26,087 bases of DNA from Bovifimicola sp050309585 (GTDB taxonomy: Bacteria > Bacillota > Clostridia > Lachnospirales > Lachnospiraceae). The position numbers and the translations under genes are program-made. Positions 7,288 to 15,637 of this stretch are shown here, piece by piece. The notes beneath the pieces were generated by a model. The model saw only the letters and a list, made by a program, of their open reading frames with translations, was not told the DNA's origin and ran no database searches. The stretch lies in contig JBNRML010000148.1 in NCBI GenBank assembly GCA_050309585.1, forward strand, positions 1 to 26,087. The letters are read 5' to 3'. Numbering within the stretch: the stretch's first letter is position 1; each line of letters begins with the position of its first letter.

Positions 7288-8041
7288 AGGACAAGAAAAT
7301 TATACTGGTTGGAGAGTTTAATGATATTTCAAAAAACATAAACAAGACACTGACTGATACATTTAATGTACAGTTGTGCAAGGATGATGTTGATATATTT
7401 GAGGGTATGGTTAAGATTATTAACCCAAATCTGATTTTTATTAATCTTGCTGGAATTGGAGAGGGAATCAAAGAAATTTACTGTTTTTTAAGAGAAAACT
7501 ATAGTAATATACCGCTTATTTCAGTGGGAAATTCTCAGGAGTTGGAACCATTTAAGAATTTTATGATAATATAAAATACACAAATCTATTAAGACCTATT
7601 TCTACCACTGAAATATTAAATGTATGTAAGGATATTTTGAATGTAAGAGAAAATGAAAAGAATAAGAGTTCAGTGGTAAGAAGCAAAAGTATTCTTGTTA
7701 TTGATGACAGTGCAATACAGCTCAGAAACATGAGGTCATGGCTTGGAAAAAAATATGCCGTGAGTCTTGCGATTTCAGGTGAACAGGGAATTGAAATTGC
7801 TGTCAGGGAAAATCCGGGCTTAATTATTCTCGACTATGAAATGCCGGATTATAACGGCAGGGAGGTCCTAGAAAAAATCCGTTCCATAGATAGCATAAAG
7901 GATACACCGGTTATTTTTGTGAATAGTGTTGGCGACAAGAAACATATTCAGAAAGTTATTAAGCTGAATCCTGCAGGATATTTTTTGAAGTCAATTGGAC
8001 TGAATAAATTAATGGATGCTGTTGACAAGATACTGAGATGA
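7284..8041 (+). pseudogene. Double-receiver response regulator, split by a frameshift
   Basis: Two CheY-like domains. The first (7284 to about 7620) looks like a pseudo-receiver: the phospho-acceptor Asp region reads LIFINLAG, with Asn or no Asp at the acceptor site. The second (about 7690-8041) is canonical: acidic pair IDDS, acceptor Asp in LDYEMP, Thr/Ser position VNSVG and the conserved Lys in FLKS. At about 7560 the frame is lost: the first part stops at 7574, while the continuing frame reads YDNIKYTNLLRPIS into the second domain. Restoring one T in the T-run near 7560-7562 rejoins them, so this is a one-base deletion or a sequencing error. The stop is 34 bases before the hybrid kinase start, in operon order, so it probably served that phosphorelay. 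The second domain could still be made alone from internal ATG/TTG codons, but I see no good ribosome binding site. Confidence 0.75.
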
Positions 8042-8075
8042 AATATTACGAATCTTAAGATGTAGAGGGATGCCT

Positions 8076-11000
8076 ATGAATAGTTTAAATACTTATAAAA
8101 AGAAAATAAGCTTTTACAAAATAGTACTTTTTTGCTTTACAGCCATGCTTTTGTTTATGGCTACATATAGTATATTAGGTGAGAAATTTTTACCTTCAGA
8201 TAATCTTAAGGGAACGATGAGATTTAATACCTTTGAGGGAAAATGGATGTGGATGTCCGATGAGGGAGTACAGAAAGAGGTGACATTTCCTGTACAGCTT
8301 GATGTTAAGAGGGGGGGGAGGTAGTTTTACAAAGTACCCTTCCTGATGAAATTCAAAATGATGACTGCTTGTGTTTTAAAAGCTCAAAACAGGATATGAA
8401 AATTTACATAGATGGGAAACTTAGAAAGGAATATACTACAAAAAACACAAGAATTACGGGAAGATTAAGTGCAGTGGCTTATGTTGTCATGAGGATAAAT
8501 CCAGAGGACTCCGGCAAAACAGTTACAGTTGAATCGTCCACAGATTCCTCATATTCAGGATATTATTATCCGGTGTATATTGGAAATGAATTAGGAATAT
8601 GTTACGAGCTCTTAAAGAAATCTAGTATCGAGATTATTTCTGCCCTCTTAATTTTTATATTGGGATTTATCTGCACAATAGGTGGTATATTACTGAAGTT
8701 TGTCTGGAAAAAGAATACGGAAATTCATTTTCTAAGCATAGGCATATTAATGGCAGCAGTATGGATAATTACAAACTCGCCGTTAAGACAGTTGATATTT
8801 GATAATATCTCGGTTGCAAATGATATTCCGTTTTTTGCCGTAATGATAATACCAATGCCTTTTGTTTTATATATGAACAGAAGAAAAGATATGAAAAAAT
8901 ATATATGGGAGTATGTGGACTTCTGATTTTGAATTTTATTGTATGCACCGTACTTCATGTGAAGGGAATGGTTGATTTTACAGACACCATAAAGCTTTCT
9001 TCACTAGTTGCCGTTGGAACAATAATTTTAATTTTGATTACTGTGGCTGCAGATTTTAAAAAGAAAAAGATTACAGACTACAGTATTGTAATAGGCGGAA
9101 TAGTAGGAGCATTTATATCAGCCTGTATCGAAATAATCTTATATTTTAGAAAAAGTATATTTTTCAGTGGCGTTGTTTTGTCAATGGGTCTTGTTTTTCT
9201 TTTGGGCATGGCATTGATAAACACTGTGAGAAGTATAATGATTATCGAAAGGAAAAAGCAGGAAGCAGAATATGCAAGTGAGGCGAAGGCAAGGTTTCTT
9301 GCAAATATGTCCCATGAAATCAGAACTCCAATTAATGCCGTTTTGGGAATGAATTCCATGATACTGAGAGAATGTGAGGAGCCGAATATCAGGGACTATG
9401 CTTTAGACATTCAGGGGGCCGGGCAGAGTCTTTTGTCTCTTATAAATGACATTCTGGACTTTTCAAAAATAGAGTCAGGAAAAATGGAACTTGTTGAAGC
9501 TGAATATGATGTGAGCAGTCTTGTTTATGACATAACCAACATGATAAGGATAAAGGCCGAAGACAAGGGACTTAGGTTGAATGTTAATGTTGATAATATG
9601 CTTCCGTCAAGATTGTATGTTGATGAATTGAGAATAAGACAGGTGATACTGAATCTGTTAAATAATGCCGTAAAGTATACGGAAAAAGGATTTGTAAACT
9701 ATAATATTGGAGACCTTGAGTTTTTTGAGGAGGATGGAGAAAAATTTGTAAATATCACTTTCTCAATTGAGGACTCAGGAAGATATAGATAAATTATTTG
9801 CCGAATTTGAGAGAATTGAAGAGGAAAAGAATAGAAATATTGAAGGAACGGGATTAGGCATGAGTATTGCCCTTCAATTACTTAACTTAATGGATTCAAA
9901 ACTATCTGTTGAAAGTGAATATGGAAAAGGGTCGAGATTTTCGTTTACCCTTAGGCGGAAGGTGGTATTGGAAGAACCTGTGGGGGACATGACCGAAAGA
10001 ATAAGGGCTAATGATGTTGAAAAGTACAAGGTTTCTTTCGTTGCACCTAAGGCAAGGGTTTTGGTGGTTGATGACAATGCTGTTAACAGAAAGGTGTTTA
10101 GAAACCTACTTAAGCAGACAAGAGTACAGATAATGGAATGTGCAAGTGGACGGGAATGTCTTGATGTAATTAAGGAACAGCATTTTGATATTATTTTCCT
10201 TGACCATATGATGCCTGAGATGGATGGTATTGAAACGTTACATCATATTAAAAATGACACTGAGAATAAATGCAAAGATTCATATGTTGTGGCACTTACG
10301 GCAAATGCAATATCCGGGGCAAAGAATATGTACATAAAAGAAGGATTTGATAATTATTTATCAAAACCAATTAACTCTGAAAAACTCGAAAAAATGATAT
10401 TAAAGGTTTTGCCGGAAGAGTTACTTGTTATTGATGAACAGGATGAACAGAGTGAAGAAATATATGCCACAGATGAAAATAAAAGTATTTTGCCGGAAAT
10501 ACCTGAAGTTGACTGGGCTTATGCAAAAATGCACATTGATGATGAAGAGATATTACTGGATTCAATGAAGGATTTCTATAAGGCCATGAAAGCTGAAGAG
10601 TATTATGTCAGAGAAAAATATGAAGAAATTTTTGCGGATTCGGAAACGATAAATGAAGAGACACTAAATTTGTTCAGAATAAAGGTTCACTCAATGAAAA
10701 GTACTTCTGCAATGCTTGGAATCAATGGGTTATCTGGTATTGCGAAAATGCTGGAATTTGCTGCGAGAGATGGGAAAATTGAGATAATAAAAAATGCAAC
10801 AGAGGCATTTTTGTATGAATGGGACAGACATAGAAATATTCTTTCGGGATATTTTGACACTAAGACAGAAAGTGATGTCGAAAAAATAAGTATGGATGCA
10901 TCGGTGGTAATTGCTTATCTATCAATGCTTGATATAGCCATTCAGGAAATGGATATCGGTAAGGCGGATGAAATTGTCGAAAATCTTGAAAAAATTAATT

Positions 11001-11122
11001 TCGAGGGTGAAATTCAGGACATCTTTGAGGATTTAAAGGATGCCGTCCTGAATCTTGACGCAGATGAGGTAAAAAAATATTCAGGTGCGATGATTGATGT
11101 ATGCAAAGCAAAAAATGCATAG
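8076..11122 (+). pseudogene. Hybrid sensor histidine kinase (7TM sensor, HisKA, HATPase, REC, HPt), multiply frameshifted
   Basis: It originally encoded a protein of about 1,010 residues: signal/TM segment, extracellular domain, about seven membrane helices (8600-9240, 7TMR-DISM-like), HisKA with SHEIRTP (about 9310-9330), HATPase N-box (NLLNNAVKYTEKG, about 9651-9690), REC with LDHMMPEMDG (about 10199-10229), and HPt with HSMKSTSAMLG (about 10688-10720). Three breaks: a shift in the eight-G run at 8311-8318; a two-base TA insertion near 8897-8905 (ATATATATGGG); and at about 9775-9785 a deletion of part of the G1 ATP box, where EDSG passes directly to EDIDKLF and loses the second half of DxGxG. 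The last removes nucleotide-binding residues, so kinase activity is lost even if the other shifts are errors. The start at 8076 follows AGAGGG; an ATG at 8070 is the alternative. A strong terminator follows. Confidence 0.8.
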
Positions 11123-11143
11123 ATTAGTAACTTTGGTATTAAC

Positions 11144-11188
11144 AAAAAGACTGCAGGTACAGTTTGATGTACGTGCAGTCTTTTTTTT
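11144..11188. terminator. Strong bidirectional intrinsic terminator
   Basis: The stem AAAAAGACTGCA...TGCAGTCTTTTT has an inner GTAC/GTAC pair around the loop AGTTTGAT and is followed by eight Ts. The A-run on the left makes it work on the minus strand as well. It separates the hybrid kinase remnant from the convergent ABC permease remnant. Confidence 0.9.
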
Positions 11189-11205
11189 GCTTTGTATATA
11201 AGTTT

Positions 11206-12011
11206 TTAAGCCATGTCTCTTCGCTGGAAGAATAAACAGCTTGCTACCATGGAGAAAGTTATGTAGCACAGTGCAAGTATGATTGAATGAACAGGTTTAG
11301 TTTCGGCCATAATCCTGAATACTACAGAGTATTTTGTAAGGTCAACCTCTATATTAATCATTTCATGAATCAAAACATTGAGAAGCTCGTAAATTAAAGC
11401 AGGAGTTCCAGAGCTCACCAATACTGCAATAATCATAGAAAACAGACTGCTTCTTAAGATGAGGGCAACCATCATAATACTGAGAGAAATTGCAATGTGG
11501 AGGACAATTTGTACAGATACATATTTTACAAAGTCAGCAGGCTTTTCAATATAGAAATTCTGGGTGAATATCAAATTGGAAATAACCTGGAAAACAAAGC
11601 AGCTGGCAAACATTATTATGACATAAAGAGATAACGAGATTGCCTTTGAAAATACGAAGTATAGCTTGTGCTTTAACTTACCACCAATGTTTTTGATATA
11701 TCCTGAATTAAAATCTGAAGTAGAAAAAAGTACAGCAAATATCAGTATAAACAGTGCCAAGGATAATCCTGAAATCATTCCCTTGTAAAGTGTGGACAAT
11801 GAGGTGAATTTTTTTACAAACTCTTTTTTGCTTTCTTCTGTTTCAGCAGCATCCTGAAGGTCTTCTTTTTCGCCTTCTTCAAAGGAATCTTCAGCCTGGT
11901 AGACAAACTGACTTGAAATTTTGGTGAAAAATGTTGAATAACAATCATTATTACATAAAAACTTTTCATTTTTATCATTTTGTAAATATCTGAACGTATT
12001 AAATTAAGCAT
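11206..12011 (-). pseudogene. Decayed ABC-2 type exporter permease
   Basis: The N-terminal piece (12011 to about 11950) begins MLNLIRSDIYKMIKMKSF, typical of lantibiotic-immunity or bacitracin-type ABC permeases, and enters the first membrane helix. The frame is then lost. The correct continuation (VYQAEDSFEEGEKED, about 11915-11870) is in another frame and runs through four or five more helices to the stop at 11206. The first helix breaks off after IVI, so some codons are deleted as well as the frame shifted, near 11945. AGAAAGGAGCGATTAAAA precedes the ATG at 12011. That ATG overlaps the ATPase remnant's original TAA (12004-12006), showing former translational coupling. Confidence 0.8.
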
Positions 12012-12781
12012 TTTTAATCGCTCCTTTCTGATTATGGTTGTTGCAGAGATTAATGAAGTATTCTTCTAACTGCTCATTTCGTCTGAATATTTCGTCAACC
12101 TTAACTTGTGAACCGACTAATTTTTCATTAATTTCATATGTATGTAAACAACTGTCATAAATTACAAAATGATTTTCGGAGACACGTCTTACCTTATCTA
12201 TTCAGGCATCCCTTAATATTTCCATTGCCCTTGGAATATCTGAGACATCGGATAATGTAAGTTCTATTCTCTCCATGCACTGGGCCATCAATTCCTCACT
12301 GCTCAGTTCCTGAAGAAGAATTCCTTCATTAATTATGCCGTAATGGGTGGCGATTTTTGATAATTCTTCAAGGATATGACTTGAAATTAGAATTGTTATG
12401 CCTTTTTCCTTGTTTAGACGCATAATTGTTTCACGGACTTCAACAATACCCTGAGGGTCTAAACCATTAATCGGCTCATCCAGAAGAAGCAGCTCAGGCT
12501 CTCCTAGCATGGCCATTGCGATGCCGAGTCTCTGCTTCATGCCAAGGGAAAACTGTTTTGTTTTCTTTTTGCCAACATCATTAAGACCTACTAATTCAAG
12601 TAAATCATCAATATATTTTTTGTCATGCTATCATTTTGAGAAACGTGGTTTTTCCGGTACCGTTCCTGCCTATGAATCCATAGATTGAACCACGCTCTAT
12701 ATGTACATTCAACTGATTGACAGCTTTGTGTTTCCTAAATGCTTTGGTTAATCTATCTGTTGATAAAATTAATTCATTCAT
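12004..12781 (-). pseudogene. Decayed ABC exporter ATPase (bacitracin/lantibiotic-immunity type)
   Basis: Reading from ATG 12781, MNELILSTDRLTKAF leads to an intact Walker A (GRNGTGKTT) and then a stop at about 12628. Some 70-80 codons, covering the Q-loop region, are missing. The frame resumes near 12620 with YIDDLLELVGLNDV, a signature-like SLGMKQRL, Walker B LLLLDEP and the switch histidine in SSHIL. A TGA at 12202-12204 interrupts the C-terminal part; the same frame continues through IDKVRRVSENHF to TAA 12004-12006. So there is one internal deletion and one nonsense codon. A GAAATGAGGATTA ribosome binding site precedes the start. The gene pair once exported or resisted a peptide or antibiotic; substrate unknown. 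Confidence 0.85.
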
Positions 12782-12786
12782 AAATA

Positions 12787-12820
12787 CTAATCCTCATTTC
12801 TGAGCGATTTTTTCACACTA
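12787..12820 (-). repeat. Short form of the leader repeat (element C)
   Basis: The minus strand reads TAGTGTGAAAAAATCGCTC followed by AGAAATGAGGATTAG, just before the ATPase start at 12781. TAGTGTGAAAAA matches the left end of element A (1913-1923), and GAAATGAGGATTA matches its right end, but the internal hairpins are absent. GCTC-GAAATGAGG also resembles the right end of element B. Confidence 0.4.
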
Positions 12821-12843
12821 TCCTTTTTTGTTTAATTCGAATA

Positions 12844-12871
12844 ATTTTACCACATTTATTTTTAATGTAAA
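12844..12871 (-). promoter_or_regulatory. Promoter for the decayed ABC ATPase/permease genes
   Basis: On the minus strand, TTTACA (12866-12871), a 16-base spacer and TAAAAT (12844-12849) preceded by TGG form an extended -10 promoter. Its GTGGTAAAAT forms a perfect 10-base inverted repeat with the divergent -10 at 12907-12916. Confidence 0.55.
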
Positions 12872-12906
12872 GTATTTAAAAAAAATAGTGCCAATATTCA
12901 TAAAAA

Positions 12907-12916
12907 GTGGTAAAAT
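12907..12916 (+). promoter_or_regulatory. Extended -10 of the promoter for the CbiE/CbiT-like gene
   Basis: GTGGTAAAAT contains TGG plus TAAAAT (12911-12916). No good -35 is visible 16-18 bases upstream. Transcription would begin near 12923, only about a dozen bases before the GTG at 12935, so the message may be nearly leaderless. Confidence 0.5.
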
Positions 12917-12934
12917 ATACACAAGAATTACTTC

Positions 12935-13861
12935 GTGTGGAAAGGGGCGGTTTTTACGGACAATAATATTTTTAACAACACACATGTCCTTGCATGGTTA
13001 CAGTATTTTTCAGAGAATACGGAAGTTGATTTGGAGCATGTAAAAATTCTTGACATAACAAGAAAAAACAAAAATCTTATACCTACAGTTGAGGCACATA
13101 GAAGTGTGCTTGTGTTTACTGAGGCAGGACATCCTGACATATTTTACAGGATGTATAATGCTGGGCTTGGAGAATGCACAGTTATTTACAATGAGGGCAG
13201 TGAGCCGGCAGGTCCTATAAAAGAAAACAAAGTCATGGATATGGTGGGAAGGGGAATAAATGCATCGGCTGGTATGCTGATCCTGAATCCTAAAGCCTGC
13301 AGTACACTGAAATTTGGTATTGATAACAGGGAGCTTGCGTTTGGTTCCGTTAAATATGTTGGTTCTGAGATTAGAACAATTATTCTTTCAAAGATGAATA
13401 TCAGTGATGGAAAAAATATTTGTGTTATCTCAGGTGAATCGATTGCAGTTGAGGCTGCTATTCAGGATGGAGAGGGTACGGTTATTGCTGTTGAATATAA
13501 CTCAAATGACAGAAACACACTTGAGGATAATGTTGAACAGTTCGGATTAAACAATGTTACCATTATTGATCATGTTGATGATGAGACAATGAAGGACCTT
13601 CCGATTCCAGACGTTACAATGTTAGTTGCTTCTGCAAGTATGAAGCAGGAGATGGAGTGTCTTTTGAAATTGAATCCAAATATGGAGTTTGTTGTGTACA
13701 CATTAGATTTTGTTGTTGCGGCTTCAATGCCGGAACTCTGCAAGGAGTTTGGAATACGTGATCCGGAGATTATGCAGGTTACAGTATCTAAACTTACAAG
13801 TAAAAATACATATAGCACACAGCCGGCACCTTGGATTATAACATGCAAGGCAGGTGAATGA
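12935..13861 (+). CDS. Orphan CbiE/CbiT-like precorrin methyltransferase homologue
   Basis: 308 residues from GTG 12935. The first ~115 residues resemble the C-terminal half of CbiE (cobalt-precorrin C5-methyltransferase): PTVEAHRSVLVFTEAGHPD, then GECTVIYNEGS. The rest resembles CbiT (C15 methyltransferase/decarboxylase): GSVKYVGSEIRTIILSKM, then a strand-loop-helix NICVISGESIAVEAA, then VIAVEYN and LPIPDVTMLVA. Real CbiT has a glycine-rich GxGxG SAM loop after that strand; here it reads ISGES, so SAM binding is doubtful. A full CbiE N-terminal half is missing, and no other cobalamin gene is near. Sequence quality is otherwise good (no internal stops), so it seems to be kept for some other role. 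The start is unsure: there is no Shine-Dalgarno before 12935, while AAAGGGGCGG at 12941-12950 lies inside the reading frame. Confidence 0.7.
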   Translation: MWKGAVFTDNNIFNNTHVLAWLQYFSENTEVDLEHVKILDITRKNKNLIPTVEAHRSVLVFTEAGHPDIFYRMYNAGLGECTVIYNEGSEPAGPIKENKVMDMVGRGINASAGMLILNPKACSTLKFGIDNRELAFGSVKYVGSEIRTIILSKMNISDGKNICVISGESIAVEAAIQDGEGTVIAVEYNSNDRNTLEDNVEQFGLNNVTIIDHVDDETMKDLPIPDVTMLVASASMKQEMECLLKLNPNMEFVVYTLDFVVAASMPELCKEFGIRDPEIMQVTVSKLTSKNTYSTQPAPWIITCKAGE

Positions 13862-13875
13862 GATTGAAAAACAGG

Positions 13876-13911
13876 ACCTCTGATTAATATGCAGAGGTCC
13901 GAGTTTTAAAT
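13876..13911 (+). terminator. Intrinsic terminator after the CbiE/CbiT-like gene
   Basis: A perfect 9-bp stem GGACCTCTG/CAGAGGTCC with loop ATTAATATG is followed by GAGTTTT. The T-run is short, so some readthrough into the ABC genes that start at 13937 is possible. No clear promoter lies in the few bases left. Confidence 0.7.
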
Positions 13912-13936
13912 TGATTTATAGAAATGAGGATTAAAT

Positions 13937-14791
13937 ATGCTCAAAATAGAGAATATACAAAAAGCATTTGATAACAATAAGGTCTTAAATGGGTTATCAT
14001 TGGAAGTAGAGGATGGAATTATTTACGGGCTTGTAGGAAAAAATGGTGCGGGAAAAACCACTTTGTTCAGTATTATTGCAGGATTGAGCGATGCTGACGA
14101 GGGGAATATCACTTTGAGCGAAGGCTGCAAGGTTGGATTTCTTCCGGATGTACCATCTTTTTTTGAGTTATTAACTGCAAGTGAGTACATTGACTTTCTT
14201 ACAAAGGATATGACAAGAAAAAAAGGAAAAGAGTACAATTCTGTACTGGATACGGTAGGAATCAAGCCGGATGTTAAGATAAAGGGTATGTCCAGAGGTA
14301 TGAGACAAAGACTGGGAATTGCTGCGATTCTTGTAAATAACCCTGAAATAATAATGCTTGATGAACCTACTTCAGCCCTGGACCCTTCAGGGCGTAATGA
14401 AGTGTTAAGTGTTTTGAAAAAATTAAAAAATGAGGGAAAGACAGTTATTTTATCTACTCACATTCTGAATGATATGGAAACAATATGTGACAAGGTAGGA
14501 TTTTTAAGTGACGGAGTAATCAAACGGGAGGTAGAACTTAAGGATTTTTACTCAAATGACTTTGTTTTAAGAGTTTCTTTTGAAAAGGAGCCGGAAATTC
14601 CAGAAGATAATAAATTGTATGAAGTTAAGAAGATAGAAGATAATACTTATGAATTTAAGATTGTAAGTGACAATCAGCTTGAAGCACAAAAAAATATAAT
14701 GGAGTTTCTTTTTAAACAGAATATTATTATCAGAAGCATTAAAGACACTTCTGTTGACTTAGACAGTATTTTTCAGGAGGTGTGCCAATGA
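13937..14791 (+). CDS. ABC exporter ATP-binding protein
   Basis: 284 residues. It powers the permease encoded next to it. Walker A GKNGAGKTT is at 34-42, signature-like MSRGMRQRL at 118-126, Walker B IIMLDEP at 138-144, and the switch histidine is in LSTHIL. The usual Q-loop glutamine position reads GFLPDVP, as in several two-gene exporters of the bacitracin/Nat type. About 80 residues after the core form a C-terminal extension typical of drug/peptide exporters. GAAATGAGGATTA precedes the ATG at 13937. The stop TGA overlaps the permease ATG (ATGA at 14788-14791), so the two are translationally coupled. This intact pair stands beside the decayed pair at 11206-12781 and could be its functional replacement; substrate unknown. 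Confidence 0.92.
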   Translation: MLKIENIQKAFDNNKVLNGLSLEVEDGIIYGLVGKNGAGKTTLFSIIAGLSDADEGNITLSEGCKVGFLPDVPSFFELLTASEYIDFLTKDMTRKKGKEYNSVLDTVGIKPDVKIKGMSRGMRQRLGIAAILVNNPEIIMLDEPTSALDPSGRNEVLSVLKKLKNEGKTVILSTHILNDMETICDKVGFLSDGVIKREVELKDFYSNDFVLRVSFEKEPEIPEDNKLYEVKKIEDNTYEFKIVSDNQLEAQKNIMEFLFKQNIIIRSIKDTSVDLDSIFQEVCQ

Positions 14792-15591
14792 AAGTGGAAA
14801 GCAGATGTGCCCTTAAAAGAGACTCGCTTGAGTATTTAAGAAGTAAAAAGAATATTATCAATATTATAGTTGCCGTGGCTACAATTGGATTGGTATTAAT
14901 AATGACAAAGGCATTTCCTAAAATGATGGAGATGGCAATGGAATCTTCTCCGGAAATATTTGGAAACGTGGGTTCCATCACAGAACTTGCATATAGCATG
15001 TTTCCACAGACAGTTAAGGAAAGCACAGGAATGTTTGCGTCGCAGATTATTTCTCTGTACGGATTAATTGTAATCATTATGTCGATGGATGCAATTCCAA
15101 AGGAAATTAAACAGGGAAAGTGGATTGTTCCATTAGGAGCAGGATATACAAGAAAGACACTTGTCACATCAAAAACAGTTATATACAGCATAGGCATGGC
15201 TTTGCCGGTAACTGTGAGTTATGTACTTTACTATTTAGTAGGTATGATTTTTTTGAAAGATAATTATAAATTTGTGGATGTTATTTTAAACTCATTGATT
15301 TTTGGAGTTGCAATAATGGCCATAGTAAGCCTTACAATGTTACTTTCAGTAGCAATTAAATACAGCATTATGTCGGCGGTGATAATGTTTAGCGTGTTGT
15401 TTATTTTGCCGGATATTTTAAATATTTTTAAGGTGTCCAAATATTTGCCAACATATCTGTTAAACCATATTTATGCATCATCTACTGATTACAGGGAGTT
15501 GCTAATTCCATTTACAGGACTTGTCATAATTGAGGTTATTTCATATATTTTAGCTGTTAAAAGGGTAAAAAACATAAGTGTTACAAGATAA
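14788..15591 (+). CDS. ABC-2 type exporter permease
   Basis: 267 residues with about six membrane segments: near 24-43, 87-106, 130-155, 165-190, 195-212 and the C-terminal 235-258. A large extracytoplasmic loop lies between the first two (KAFPKMMEMAMESSPEIFGN). This is the ABC-2 layout of a membrane half-transporter that dimerises and is driven by the ATPase encoded just before it. CAGGAGGTGTGCCA gives a strong ribosome binding site for ATG 14788. A GTG at 14782 is too near the GGAGG. The ATGA overlap with the ATPase indicates coupling. Confidence 0.88.
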   Translation: MKVESRCALKRDSLEYLRSKKNIINIIVAVATIGLVLIMTKAFPKMMEMAMESSPEIFGNVGSITELAYSMFPQTVKESTGMFASQIISLYGLIVIIMSMDAIPKEIKQGKWIVPLGAGYTRKTLVTSKTVIYSIGMALPVTVSYVLYYLVGMIFLKDNYKFVDVILNSLIFGVAIMAIVSLTMLLSVAIKYSIMSAVIMFSVLFILPDILNIFKVSKYLPTYLLNHIYASSTDYRELLIPFTGLVIIEVISYILAVKRVKNISVTR

Positions 15592-15637
15592 AATATATAG
15601 ATTTTGTTTACAATAGAATAATTTGGAGAGATGTACG

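Noticed and set aside
7178..7471. Minus-strand open frame opposite the double-receiver gene.
   Set aside because: It lies antisense to a recognisable receiver domain and element B; Ser/Ile-rich composition typical of shadow frames.
12935..13861. Genuine cobalamin biosynthesis gene cbiT.
   Set aside because: Motif I is degenerate, half of CbiE is absent and no cbi gene is adjacent; only homology, not the function, is claimed.
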